Source: Periplaneta americana (taxonomy: Eukaryota; Arthropoda; Insecta; Blattodea; Blattidae). From it: DNA of 64,000 nt. The notes under the pieces were generated by a model. That model saw nothing but the letters and a program-made list of their open reading frames with translations, was not told the origin of the DNA and ran no database searches. This document shows, one piece after another, positions 41,020 through 53,600 of this stretch (position 1 is its first letter; every line of letters begins with the position of its first letter). The position numbers and the translations under genes were made by a program. The stretch is taken from contig NC_091119.1 of the NCBI RefSeq assembly GCF_040183065.1, forward strand, positions 61,118,892-61,182,891, read 5' to 3'.

Positions 41020-41275
41020 AATGAAGTTGTTGGTTGATTGATACCAAGTGTTCAGCAGTTGATGTCATTTGTTATCTTGCACTCCAATATTTAACCAGAT
41101 GATTGAAAGCTGTGTAAAGTTAAACAGTCAAGACAATGATCCATATCTTCATTGAGATTTCAGAAATGGCATGGGGAGATTCTGAAATATCAGTTCTTTG
41201 TAAATATTTGAGACAATCATGGCCTGCGATAATATGAGTACTGCCACTGTAGATTTTCATAGAAGTTCAGTTATT
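41020..41275 (-). mobile_element. LINE 3' fragment (copy 3 of 3), strongly decayed
   Basis: On the minus strand IIAGHDCLKYLQRTDISESP and KYWSARQQMTS recall AGHDCLAKHLHRIGI and KYWSARGQMT of the copy at 30175. Stops and a changed zinc knuckle show age. Confidence 0.6.
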
Positions 41276-41640
41276 AAATTAGGTGTATTATTTTTACTAT
41301 GTATTGTACTATATTTTTGTTTCGCCTAATTGATGAATTATATATGCTGTAAATTGAATAGTAGACTGTAGGTCTATAGCTTAACTGATGAATTGTATGT
41401 GCTGTAAATTAAATAGTAGGCTGTATACCACAAGTGATGAATTGTTGATGCTTGTAATGAGAAGTAATTTGCATGATATTTATTATCAGTTTCTGTATAT
41501 TTCAACAGATTGAATTGTTTATACTTTTAAATTGAATTAACTTGCTTGCTATGTATTATATTTTATAGCTTAACTGATGAATAATTGTTTAGGTTTGTCA
41601 ATTTAATAATCTGAGTGCCATGTACTTCATATTTTTAGTG
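41276..41640. other. Intergenic, short imperfect repeats of TGATGAATT-type
   Basis: A 50-70-bp phrase with TAACTGATGAAT(T/A) and GTAAATTGAATAGTA recurs four times or so between 41325 and 41600, suggesting a decayed tandem repeat. Confidence 0.35.
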
Positions 41641-41641
41641 G

Positions 41642-41880
41642 AGCCACCAATGTAGCTTAGTCGGTAGACTTGTTGGCCTGCAAATTCAGAGCTGCACTCG
41701 AGGGTAGTTTGGATCCCCCATTTGGTCTGATTAGTTGGTTTCTTCTGAGGATTTTCCTCCATCGTGGAGCAGATGCCGGATGGCCTATTGCAATTTTTTC
41801 ATTTGCTTTAGAGTCATTCCGATTTTTGTTACCACATTGTCATGTTCTGATCTTGTTATTCTTTTAACAGTGTGGTAAGA
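41642..41880 (+). mobile_element. tRNA-derived SINE, GAGCCACC family, diverged
   Basis: It begins GAGCCACCAATGTAGCTTAG (A box) with a changed B box (AGTTTGGATCCCC). The body includes CTGATTAGTTGGTTTCTTCT and GAGGATTTTCCTCC. It is the same head type as 48866, 53161 and 55025 (inverted), but more diverged. Confidence 0.55.
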
Positions 41881-41929
41881 TGCAGGTATAGATAACCTTA
41901 CAGTAATTTTGCTACCTTTCAGCTACCTC

Positions 41930-43390
41930 ATTACCTCCTACTCCATAAAGTTCATGGATCCACGGAAGTACCAGTCGTCGATGTAATTCGACCATTTTGC
42001 TTAAAATATTAAAACACTGTAAAATATTGAGATTTCATGCTGTTACGTCCATTACTGCAGCAAGAACATCTGATTTTGAATCTGATAGTATGACAGCCTT
42101 CTCAGATTTATGAAGTCGATACTGGAGATTTTGTAAGCTTAAAAGTGTATCTAAATTTTCACTATCAAAATTAGTCAGTGTTTGAAGTTAGTTAGTGGCG
42201 TTTAAAAAGGGCGCGTCAGCTACTATGGCTATTTGCGCCCTTATCTAAAATCTTTCACTAAACACAAACACAATACAATAACCAGAATGTTTAAAAAGCT
42301 AAAAAGCGTTGTCACGGTTAAAATGGGGCAAACAAGTGTTTGAATATAATTCCCTGTAAAAGGGAATATACTGGTATTGTACTACAACACCACTACATCT
42401 ATGGCTTGGTAAACAGGATCCATCTATAAAAAATACTGTATGTAGTCACTCACTGACCAGATCATTTATCGTTTCTAATGATTTTTAAAATGTCTGGAGA
42501 AGTATCACATTTCTTAACATCATCTGTTAAAGTTAACTTATATACTATTCATTTTGAAATAACTTGGGATTGTGTTTTATTAGTAAAGTTTCCCTTAATT
42601 GAGCAAGTTTGAGTTCTCCAAGTAGAGTCAAAAAGTCTGTTGGGATTTTGGCTCAGTTTATTAATATTTGTGGACTGTGATTTTTTGTTCTAGACAACCA
42701 TATTATCTGCAAATGATGAGATTATCATAAGATCTATTTCTTTAGTTAGACCATCGACATTAATATTGGAAAATGTATTCCTGAAAACAACAATGTGGGA
42801 AGCCCAGATGAATCTGTCTCTATTTACATATTTGTGACAATGAATCAAATAATCAAGTCACTGACCCAGTGTAACACTTTATCATGGACACCCTAAGTTT
42901 GCAATTTCTTAAGTGATTTATATCTACAGAGCCATATGATCCTTGAAAATAAATTAAAATTGTTAAGTTGTTTTGTTTTCTGTTTAAAATATCTTTAATA
43001 TCTCGACTAAAATTTAAAATCTGTCCATTTGTTGAATGCAATTCTCTAAAGTCAACCCAATAAAATGAAAGTTAGTTACTAGATTCCAGGAACCAATTCA
43101 ATCTATGAAATCATCTCTTCCATAATTTTGGCTATCATACTAGTAAGTGGTATCTGTCGATAACTCGAAAAGATATTAGTTGAATAATTGCTTTTCAAAA
43201 TTGATGTTATGATAGATTTTCTCCAGACAGATATTGTATTTTAGATGAGATTACAAGATAAAAGTAGTGAGTTTGCTTGTTTGCCAACATGTTTAAGAAA
43301 ATCAGCATGTGTATTGTCTGGACTTGGAGATGTTTTGGGTCTTATGTTATTAAATTAATAGTAATATTCAGTTCTTGATTAAATATTGTT
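41930..43390 (-). pseudogene. LINE relic with RT and RNase H remnants
   Basis: Minus-strand pieces in order: SPDNTHADFLKHVGKQANSL and a SYRQIPLTSMIAKIMEEMIS match (RT N-terminal blocks; the family has SYRPISLTS), QMDRF/HSTNGQILNFSRDIKDILNR (43041-42853) with IYFQGSYGSVD in place of the usual DFQGAYDSV, then HKSEKAVILSDSKSDVLAAV (RNase H Asp) and LPWIHELYGVGGNEVAER near 41960. Many stops and frame changes make this one of the oldest LINEs in the window. It is not the same family as the LINE copies at 15-23 kb. Confidence 0.65.
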
Positions 43391-43436
43391 ATATAAAGTA
43401 GATAGTAGATTTAATATTTCTTTCAGTTTTTCCTTA

Positions 43437-43578
43437 ATAGTCTGACGTACACAGATAAAACTGACAACCACACCACCAACTAATCTAATAGAAATTAAAA
43501 TATAATTAAATGTAGAAAAAGTAATTAAAATTATAAATACACGTAATAAACCATAACCCCCTAATTTCAACAATATAC
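43437..43578 (-). pseudogene. ND4: Nuclear copy of mitochondrial ND4 (NUMT)
   Basis: The minus strand reads LLKLGGYGLLRVFII, then ISI-x-LVGGVVVSFICVRQT, the conserved core of NADH dehydrogenase subunit 4. The codon at x is AGA, which means Ser in the invertebrate mitochondrial code, giving the expected ISISLVGG; the standard code gives Arg. The match ends at about 43578 on one side and after RQT on the other. It is a 140-bp fragment with no nuclear function expected. Confidence 0.85.
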
Positions 43579-43579
43579 T

Positions 43580-44594
43580 ATTTTATTCCCTTTCACAGCT
43601 TGTAGATAATTATTAATTATAGTTATTACTTATTAGCATAATATTTATTGAACTTATTGGCTATTTCACTTCGTTTGAAAGATGTTATTGTGTACAAAAA
43701 GCATTTTTTGATGATCGTTTCATGCTGTATGTTGTGTATAAATCTATGATTTCTGGCCATCTGTTCTGTGTAATCCATCTTTTGTATAGAATTAATAAAA
43801 TATTCTTTTGGTAGTAATTATTTTATTAATTGAGTATTTAATTTTCACCAGCTCACATTTCTTGAATCATTTGTTTTTTCTTATTTAAATTTAGGACACA
43901 AGAGCCAAAAAGAGACTTCACAGTTATGTATCATACATTTTTTCAATGACAGACGTGGAGTTGCAGAAATAATAAGTGTAAGTGTAGCATTATTAAGCAA
44001 TTTACAAACAAATGAAATCTTTAAAAAGGTATCTAGAAGTGAAATTACTTATGCTTTTAAGGACCAAAATTATTTTTGTGAGTTGATTTATTATTATTTC
44101 AGTTTTAGCCTAGTTGTATTATCCATTTCCTTACTAATTTCAAAAGATAATCAGAAGTTCATTCGAATTCCAACCAAAAGTCAATTGGTTATTAATTTAT
44201 CTACCTTTAGGAAGTACAGTATATGTACGCTGGAATCTTTGAAGTGAAGTGACAATAATTTAATTGGTCTTGGAACAGATTTGATTCTTGAATATTATAT
44301 ACTATACTTTGTTTTATATACTATACTTTGTTGTATATTTACGTCTAGTAACCTATTAATGCTAATACTAATAATAATGTAAAGGAATAAAAGAATAGAA
44401 CATAGCAATACATTTCTCATTATTATTGAAACTATTTAGAATAACCTTCCAACATTAAGGTAAAGTACGGTGAGTAAAGAAGTCATTCAGTACATAGGAT
44501 CGTGATTTTACTACATGTGGCGATATCTGGTAACAGTTGGCAACACTGACAAGGCGGAAATATTTGCTGTTTGGGAACTGAACTTACGTGATCC

Positions 44595-44598
<4 letters not shown>
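43580..44598. other. Intergenic stretch, nothing recognised
   Basis: This is AT-rich DNA without clear frames, repeats or element ends. Confidence 0.3.

Positions 44599-44641
<43 letters not shown>
44599..44641. repeat. (TA)n microsatellite
   Basis: About 21 TA units. Confidence 0.95.
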
Positions 44642-44643
<2 letters not shown>

Positions 44644-45780
44644 CAATGACCAGGTATCCATCGTAGTTTTATTTTTTTCTGTTAATAGCCGTAGCATATT
44701 TTGGCAATTCTGGATTTGTTTCATGGAAATATAAAAAATTGCAATTTCTGCAGTGTGTTCGTAGCTCGGCCGGACCGTTATAACATAACCTAAATAATAT
44801 AAACAAGTGTTAGAAAAATTTTAATTAGGGATGATGAAATAAACAAGAAAACTTTTAATTAAGGATGATGAAATAAAAAATAAACATGAATAACTTTAAA
44901 AGGAACAATTATTGAAAGTACAATTTTCAAATTTGAATGTTTTAGTGGTCTAGCCGAGCTACAAACGCACTGTATAAAATCATGTTTGAGGATTATGGAG
45001 GGTTTTGAATCTAGACGACTCATATTGTAACAGTAATAATTAGTGGAAGCTGGGAGTGCAGCGTTGTGGCAAGAAAATTCTGTCTTGTTTAGGATATAGG
45101 AATTTTGTAATACATTTATCTGAAATAGACGGGCACAGTAGGAAGCAGTGTACCTAAAGCCAAAAGTCAGATTGATCATTGTAAGAGGAAAAGAGAAATA
45201 AACGAAAGTATTGAAATCAGTATGTTACCATTTTTACTTTAATCATTGCAGAATATCATACAGAGTCAATTTACCTTTGTAATACATGTATTTCACTTGA
45301 ACATTACTGCTGAAAGTCCGATAGCCTACTTTTATATTGAATTCGACTACTGTCTGAGTGCCAGTTCTGTAACTGCCACAGGAACGAGGAGTAGAACAAT
45401 TAAGTAAAAATATACAATGCGGTAGGGAAGTGGCATGCGACTAATAAGCGGGTGCTTTGTTTTTAGCTTCATCACTCTTTTCAATTATATTACTTATAAT
45501 TCTACGATCCTCAGAATATACTGCTTTATTTTTCTTCTGCACTGACACAGCAGCAGTTCACCGCTCAAGAGTTAATATTTCTGCTACAGAGGGAATACTC
45601 CCTAGTTGTTTATGCTGAGTCACTTGCTCCCGCTCCCCACTTCCTCATACCACACAGTTTCAGAGCTGGCACTCAGTATGTACTATTCTACAAGTTGCAG
45701 AGAATTAAAAAATCCTCAATTTAATAGTCTTTAGTTTAATTCCTCCTGTCCACATTAGTTATTGTTAATTGTGGGTGGTA
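44642..45780. other. Intergenic stretch, nothing firm
   Basis: A 106-codon minus-strand frame (44859-45179) has no family marks. GAGGGTTTTGAATCTAGACG near 44999 is the complement of a phrase at about 34347-34365, possibly from an old dispersed repeat. Confidence 0.3.
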
Positions 45781-45782
45781 TA

Positions 45783-46195
45783 TTGCGGCAGCTGAGTGGT
45801 CAGACCTCCAGCCTGTCATGCAGGCGACCCGGGTTCGAATCCCAGTCAAGTCTCGGATTTTTCATTGAAAAATTCATAGTAACCCTTGCGGCGGATAAGG
45901 TCGCAGGGGGTTTTTTCTCGGGGTTCTCCCATTATTCCCCATATTAGGCATCTACATCATTCTATCATCATTTCTTCATTTGGTCATCATTCCATAGGAT
46001 TCCCCAATCGCTGGCTGGCATCACACGAAGGGTGCTGGTCTAGGAACGAGGGTGGTTGCCTGCTCAAAACCTGGGTATGCAGCAAACCTTAGTGTAGTCA
46101 GCTGGTGTAGGTTTGGGAATGCGCCTAGCTTGAGGATTAGCACAATAGATCGTAACAGATCACAGTGCTGAGCCATAGTGCCCCCCTCCCGTCAA
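45783..46195 (+). mobile_element. tRNA-derived SINE, second copy of the 6264 family
   Basis: The head is GCGGCAGCTGAGTGGTCAGA with B box GGGTTCGAATCCC. The distal part AAACCTTAGTGTAGTCAGCT and CACAGTGCTGAGCCATAGTG matches 6264-6656. It is about 410 bp. No clear target duplication was found. Confidence 0.82.
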
Positions 46196-46304
46196 TTCCA
46201 TTCCAGAATGATAGATGGTAAATTGTATTTAGGTTTGCTGAACAATAAGGTTGTCAAATTAAGGAAGATCAGTTAATAGACAATATTTCACTTAGAAAGT
46301 CAAT

Positions 46305-46435
46305 GAAAGGGGGAAAGGAACTGGCCATCCTACCCTATTAACTCCTGGCTTAGTAGCCTCATGAGTGTTGCCTTGTTGGTATCACTCGTGAGGTTCAGAC
46401 CTGTCTCCGGACAGTTGACTAAACAACAAGAACGT
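46305..46435 (+). repeat. Dispersed repeat ending GACAGTTGACTAAACAAC (copy 1)
   Basis: GGGAAAGGAACTGGCCATCC, GCCTCATGAGTG(T/A)TGCC and CGGACAGTTGACTAAACAAC are shared with 50395-50535. It looks like a SINE 3' domain without a tRNA head. Confidence 0.65.
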
Positions 46436-47400
46436 CAATGAACTTTTACACAAGAGACAGGCATAATTTCACATAACTACACAATATCTTAAGTTACAGA
46501 ATAAAGAACTTTCATTACCGGTAATGTAAATTTTAATATCTGCAAGGAAGTAAACATTCATGTCTGGTACATGTAATCTACAAATGTCATGTTTTTAGTA
46601 TAGCCTACAGTTGATACTATAGTCAGTCAATTATCACTTTTTTATTTCATTCATTTGAAAATTGTGTTATCGCTTTGATAGGCTGCCAAACTGACAAATC
46701 ATATCCTAATTATGAACTTCGTACAGTACAGCCACATGAGGGGCCAGAGCCAAGCCAAACACCTGCCATCTAGTAGTTAACTGTGGAACTAGTAGACAGG
46801 ATAGCAGTGCTGCTGCAAAGATGTTGTCAATTGGCCTTTCTTTAACCGGAATCTCGTCACCTATGGTGACTCTCATTTTCTTTGATCACAAGACTAGGTG
46901 GTTACCATTCCAGACTCTATATCCTTAAAAAATTTCTTAGTTCGAATCCAGAACTGGCAGGTAAGCTAACTAGTACGTCAAAGCAGCAGTTATTGCAGTT
47001 AAACTGTAAGTTAGATTATATTTTTAATAGCAAATCTCTAATATAGAAATTATATTGCTCTAATACCTAGCAATTATTATTTCACATGATGCAAAGAATA
47101 TGGAGACATTTTTAAAAATCTGGAAGATGGGAAATCGTAATAAAATAAGACAAAATACAACATTCCTAGAAATATAGAAAATACAGGAGTTTATACGAGT
47201 TCAGCAACTTTCTTTTCATTACAAATAAAAAAATTCCATCACATCTGGTCACATGTTATTGGAGGAAATTTAGTATTTGATTAATTATTTTCAATTCTAA
47301 CAGAATTTTGTCTTATTTTACAATGATTATAAATATTCTTCACTTCAGTTTCATAAATAATGCAACACTATTTGTTTTCTATAGTTCTCAGAAGTCTCTG
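46436..47400. other. Region downstream of the NHA stop; possible tRNA-like remnant
   Basis: TTAGTTCGAATCCAGAACTG near 46940 resembles a B box with an A-box-like AGACTAGGTGGTTACC before it. Otherwise nothing is recognised. I did not find a canonical minus-strand AATAAA close to the NHA stop at 47401. Confidence 0.3.
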
Positions 47401-47682
47401 TCAACTCTGGTTTTGGAAAGTTGAATAGCTGTTGACTGAGCACGAGTCATACGTGACGAAGGGTTGCTCTTCTCCATCATATACCAACACAGTCGGCCTC
47501 TCACAGTCACACACTGGCTCCTCTTCCTTTGTAAGCAGCCGAGGTCCAATCAGCGTGATTGATATGGCTCCAATTGGCGCAGTTATCACAATGGACAAAA
47601 CTGCCACAATCAGCACGATGTTGGCATACTGTTTTTCAGGTAATGTTTTGGCCATGTCGTAGGCAATTGGTCCAATTGCTGC
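47401..47682 (-). CDS. SLC9B2: NHA antiporter last exon with stop codon
   Basis: The acceptor TGTGCTTATAG ends at 47683. The exon starts AAIGPIAYDMAKTLPEKQYA, then has the last membrane helix (NIVLIVAVLSIVITAPIG) and GPRLLTKEEE. The stop is at 47401-47403 (TGA on the minus strand). An ATG inside the exon (47655) is Met-10 of this exon, not a start. Confidence 0.93.
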   Translation of the reverse strand, partial: AAIGPIAYDMAKTLPEKQYANIVLIVAVLSIVITAPIGAISITLIGPRLLTKEEEPVCDCERPTVLVYDGEEQPFVTYDSCSVNSYSTFQNQS

Positions 47683-50600
47683 CTATAAGCACAAAAGATT
47701 GACACACAACTCTAACTCAGTAGGAATTTGATTTGGAAAAATACTGCAGTATACAGGATGATTCACGAAGATCATGCAATACTCTAGGATCTGATTCCTG
47801 ACATCATTGTGAAGAAAAAAGTTAATATATACATGTGTCCGATTTTGGATAAAATCACAGGTCTTCTGGAATACAGATTCTTGTGAACTTTGCATCAGAG
47901 ACGAGTGGATTGACCTTCATTACGTGCATTACAGCTGATAGCAGTGACTATGATTGCTAGATTTCCCAATATTTGTGGGATTTTCCGACATTTAGAGAAT
48001 TTATGTTTTTATTTCCCACTTCTGATTTAAGATACCAATTTTCCGGTTTTCTCTCTTCAAATTGAAAATTCTGTAAAAGTTACATTTTAATTTTATATAT
48101 TTGGTAACATCATGTGACTCATCAATTGTAAGACTATAAGTCAGTTCAGATCTTTATATTGAGCTGTATGGTATAGGTACCAGGACCAATCTGTGTGCTT
48201 GGCGTACGCCACAGCTGCGTCACATTTCCGTATCCCATTGAAGCCTGTGCTTCACAACTGGAACTGACTCTAGTGTCTTACATATGGCAGGGGCTGAAGT
48301 AGACAAGAAAGGAGATACTTAGTATCGCCATCTTTGTCTTAGGGCCTACATACAGCAGGGGCTGAAGCAGACGAGAAGGAGATACCGGTACTTTAGTATT
48401 GCCGTCTCAGCAGCATGTCGTCCTATCGAGTTTACATGGTATTGTACGAACTTAAATTTACATTCTCCGATTTATTTTTTTCGCTAAATGAAGCTCAACT
48501 ACTTAAAATTCCATTTTATTCACATATAACGCCATCGGCACAGTAGGAACTATGTGAAAAACAAAGAAGCAATACTTTGCTAGTGCGGGTTGCATAGGCT
48601 ACTTTTCTGCCTGCCTCACCCAGTAGCGCTTGAAAGCCATTCGAGCATAGAGTTCAATGTGGCACCATACCCCATTAAACTCTATGCTTCACTGCCGTAC
48701 TCGCACTAGCGGGATTACCCGAACTGAAAACGTTAATCGCGAGTTAGCTTATCTGTTATATGTTGGAAGGCAATGTTTATTTCCAGAACACTACATGCTC
48801 GCAGCCCCCTTGCCTTACTTCACCCCCTCACCCAAGCTTTGTAGCGATCGTACAACAATCGTCAAAGCCACCAGCGCAATTCAGTCGGCTAAGGCGCTTG
48901 CCTGCCGATCCAGAATTGCGCTCGGGTGCGGGATCGATTCCTGCTTGGGTTGATTATCTGGTTGGGTTTTTTTCCGAGGTGTTCCATAACCGTAAGACGA
49001 ATGTCAGGTAATCTATGGCGAATCCTCGGACTCATCTTGTCAAATACTATTTCGCTATGGCTATCACCAATTCCGTCGACGCTAAAATAACCTAGAAGTT
49101 GATACAGCGTCGTTAAATAACCAAGTAAAAAAAAACCGATCGTCAAGCGCACAGATTAGACCAGGTATCTGTACGATAATGATCACACTCTCACTAATCG
49201 ATACTCGATAGTAACGTCACGAGAAAGCGAAAATCCGAATGTTCACTTTTATGACTGCTAGATGAATGCAGTAGTTTTGTGCGTGGATAAGTGGTGATCT
49301 TAGGTTACATCACTAGCTACATTCTGTTTAGTGACGAAGCTCAATTTACCCGCACTGAAATTTTCAGTATGCAGTCACATGTTTGGTCGGAGGAAAATCC
49401 CCACGAGATTTTGGTACCGGTATGTAGGCTAATATTCAGCATTGTGTGATCTGGTTTGTTGAGCAGTAATTTAACTGGTCGATACCGGTACATTTTCGAG
49501 GATCGCGTTACGAGGCTACTTCCAATTTTTGCGATAGGAATTCTGCAGTGCTTGGGAAAAGTGACCTAAGTCAGTTTCCACAAATCTTTTTTTGATAATT
49601 TATTGACAACTTACATTGGTTTATGTCGATTTGATTTTTTCTGTATGAATTATTGTATTGGGAGAAATACTTATGTATTTTTTTTTCCAAGCTAGTAGAT
49701 GTTCCGTAAGTTGTCAATAAATTATCAAAAAAAGTTTGTGGAAACTGACTTGTGTCACTTTTCCCGAGACTGCAGAATTATACCTCCATTATTGGAGGAA
49801 ATACCATTGCGTACGCGAGGACTAACGTATTTCGAGCATGATGACTTTTCATGGGAAGTAGCGGATTATTTAAATGACAGATTCCGAAGACGTTGGATAG
49901 GCCGTGGCGGTTCCTTTCCTTGACCAGCCAGATTCCCTGATTATGACCTCATTAGACTACCGGTATTGTTTGTGGGGATGGTTTAAAGAAACGTTGTGAG
50001 AATGAACAAGCAAGAAGAGTTAGTACAGCGTATCTATCTAGCAACCGAGGAGATTTGTGCCAACAACGGAAGTTAGGGAATGCGGCACACACGGTTCACA
50101 CTCAGGCGATTTCATGTATTGCTGCAGAAGGTGGAATCTTTGAAAATCGGCTTTACTACATATTTTTCAGGTGAGTAATATTAATAACGTGACTATTCTG
50201 TAATGAATTTATAATACACCCGGTACTATTTTCGTAGATAATTTAAGTGCCTAACTGATATGTATATCTATTACCAAGCAGTACATCTCACTTGACGATA
50301 TGTATCAAACGAAGATCAATTGTTTGTGTGTAAATAAATAAGTAAATCTGAAGTCTGATTAGTGGAATATGTAGCTAATCGGCGATGTATACACTGAAGA
50401 GGGAAAGGAACTGGCCACCTTACCCCATTATCTACTGGCCTAGTTGCCTCATGAGTGATGCCTTATTGGTGTTATTTATGTTACTTATGGTGTTACTTGG
50501 TGCTATGTCTTCGGACAGTTGACTAAACAACAATCTTTATAATTTTCACGTTTATGTTGAACATTCAGCGAAGTGTAACTCAATTTTTAAAATCTCATGT

Positions 50601-53600
50601 ACCGGTACTGTATGTTTGTATGAACTTCTTTTTTCACAGTGATGTCAGAAATGAGATTCTAGAGTATTGCAAACGGTATTCTTCGTGAATGACCATACAG
50701 TCACGAAGCTTGGGTTTTGAGGGTGCTGGAAACAATAGACTGTGACGGTACTATTTTGCATTGCCTGTAATGAGGTGATATTGGCGATCCTAGTGGTGAG
50801 CAACTATCTAATATTTGCATATTTACTACGTATTGAGCTTCGCGACTGTATATATACTAGACTGTGATACAGTGGTGTTCAAATTAGTAGCAACAACTGC
50901 TGCAAAGAGAATATTGTCATATTTCTTTATTTATTTAATTTGTATCATATATAAATTGTTGGTTGTGTAAAGCATTAACACTGATGGAACTTTCAACTCT
51001 GATAAATACATCGAAATTTTACAAAGTGAGTTGTTCCTGGAATCAATGTTTTTATGTCTTGCGTCAATTTTATTAATAATAGCATAATTAAATTGCTGAC
51101 GTAGTCAGGTACGTAATTCACTTGATTTACATAAATCCTGTAGAAAATCTATGGGCCGTCATGGAAAAAAGGATGAAGAAAATGGATTGTACTACAAAAG
51201 AAAAGATGATATAAAATATTCTCAAAGTATAATTCAAGAGTACTAAAATAAATTCGGTTAATACCTTGAGAATTAAAGAGGTATTGAAAAATAGACGATT
51301 AGCTACTACATATTTTAGACAACTGATGAAAGTGAAAGAAAACATTAAAACGAAACATTATTGAAGCTACCACTTATTTTGTAAAATACTATATGTTTTA
51401 GATTTCTCACCGTTAATTTGGACACTACTGTAATTGCAAAGAGCTGGGCAGTTTTAAGGATATTTGGCTATTAAAAACGTTCCTTGCAAGCTTTTATAGT
51501 TTTAATAATGAGCTTACAGTATCAGACTTGGGAAACATATTTCAGTCATTCCGGGCAAAGTGGGATTTCCAATGAAAAATTCTTTTTTTCAGAAATATTT
51601 GTTTATTGTTAGTGTAAGACATAGATAAGACTCTAAAATTAAATATTCTGATGATTTTTTTTTTCAAAAGTAAAATATAAGTTTTATGGGCATTGAATTT
51701 AAGTGGTCTTAGATGGATAATAGGTAGGCCTATTGTTTGTTGCCCTAAAGTTTGCAGGAGAGATAAGGATTTGATTAAATCATCAGCCCTCCAGTGAGAG
51801 TGACCACAAGGATCCTGTATACAGAGCAGTTATGCTTTTTAAGTCGATTAGTTAAAAAGAAAACTAGTAAATTTTGTCATTAATTCCGGTTCACGTTAAC
51901 ACTTTGGTTAAAAAACTTAAAATTGTTTAACGACACGTTAAAAGTGTTACAATTTTTAAAAAGGTTATGTACCTTAGACAGACAGCCCGTTTCGATGCTG
52001 GTGTTGCGTCATCTTCACTGTCCTATTAACTACTGTTGTTCCTGTTGATCTTGCATTCTGCTATTTGCATTTAACACTTTTAATGTGTTGTTAAACAATT
52101 TTAAGTTTTTTAGTAAATTTTGGATTTGGAATTTGCTTGATATAAAAATAGAGAGATCAGTTGTTAATGTATGTTTTTCAAGAAGCTATTGTTGAAGAAA
52201 TATTTCGAGAGTCTGCACTGATAATTACAAAGTTCCAGGTTCAAAGAACTTTTTACTCTATACTATATTCTTTCTGCCATTTATTTTCAACACTTCGGAT
52301 TAATAACAATTAATCTTACGGTTCAAGTGAATTATTTTGACTTAGAAATGTCATAGTTGTTTTGAAATTGGAAAAATGAAGCACATTAACTCATCTGTAA
52401 TATCCGTAACAAAATGTAACATCTGTGAATGGAAGCTGTAAAATATTTAACTTACCAATTATGTTTTTTGTGAACTAATTGGATGCCATTTGATTTGCAT
52501 TGCTTTCACATGGACACTATGAAAGTGAATTTCTTTTTGCTTAAGGCAGAAACCTGAGTTTTATACTTTTTGTTAATGAGATGGACCCTACACTGCAAGG
52601 CACAAGGGATAGAAGAAGAAGAAAAAGAAGAAGAAGAAGAAGAAAATAAGGTGTGAAATCAGTTCACAGATCTTGTAACATCCGTGACAGAATCTTTTTT
52701 TTTAATTTACAAAAATAATACATTTTATTCAACAACTTTTTTTCTGTAAAATCATACTGACTTATAAACTGATTCTAATAATAAAAGTTGACAAAAGGCA
52801 TTTCATTTTAAATATATAAGTAGAGTTTGAAAATAGTAAAAATGTAATACCCATGACAACAATTTTTTATTTACAAAAGACCAAAGGATCTATAGTTGGA
52901 ACTATGCCGAGATGTATTGTGTATTTCAGAGTACGAATAAAACAAATTGAGTGAAATTCATTATTTAAATTCACTGAAAATATTGAGCCAGGAGGATTGA
53001 AGAACTCCAGCAAAATATCGGAATACATGTCAATGAAACCATGCAATGATGTGGTCCTAAATGAAACATATTTTAAATCTGACTGTTAGTTACATACTAA
53101 TTTACTATTGTATAAAATGATATATCAAATGGCTGTAATAGTTGAGATAAATATATCTGAGAGCCACCGGCATAGCTCGTCGGCTGAGGCGCTTGCCTGC
53201 TGATCTGGAATTGTGCTCGGGCTTGGGTTCAATTCCCGCTTGGGCTGATTACCTGGTTGGGATTTTTTCGAGGTTTTCAATCCTAAGCTACTATAGAAGA
53301 TATTGAAGCCTTCATAAAAAAAGTGTGTAACGAAGATGACTGATACATTCTAATTATATATTTTGTTTTGCAACAATTCAGTTCCTTTATCATATTGTGA
53401 ATGGTACTATTGTTAATAGTTTATTTTCTTGAACTGTCATTTGTAAGACATGCAAAAATGACATAATTTATTATATTCTTCTTCTATGGCACTATGGTTC
53501 TTTCAGTATAACCTTGGCTATCCTAATGACAACCTTCAAATCGACTCTGTGCTTTCATTTGCCAAGAATTTATTATACATGTTGAAGGGAACCTAGTACA

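Larger units (their letters stand above)
47754..50695 (+). mobile_element. mariner-like element, decayed, with nested insertions
   Basis: TGATTCACGAAG near 47760 with GCAATACTCTAG and TGACATCA(T/C)TGTGAA is mirrored around 50640-50690 as long imperfect inverted ends of about 60 bp. The left end has TA outside it; the right end is shifted a few bases. Transposase remnants run on the plus strand: FSDEAQFT-like at 49330 (family TDEA-FTR), SHVWSEENPHE, then from 49780 PPLLEEIPLRTRGLTYFEHD, DYLNDRFRRRWIGRGG and a changed PDLTPLDFFLWG region. Stops and frame changes are many. It contains a SINE (48866-49138), a tandem duplication (48279-48410) and a hairpin (49540-49790). Confidence 0.72.

Noticed and set aside
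43379-43573. 64-codon minus-strand frame as a host membrane protein
   Set aside because: The sequence is ND4, and the AGA codon fits Ser only under the mitochondrial code; it is a nuclear mitochondrial insertion.
44859-45179. 106-codon minus-strand frame (starts MINLTFGFRY)
   Set aside because: No domain, splice context or family resemblance; it is too weak to call in AT-rich DNA.
51127-51345. 72-codon hydrophobic minus-strand frame
   Set aside because: It is antisense to the Tc1 C-terminal region (NPVENLWAVMEK) on the plus strand.
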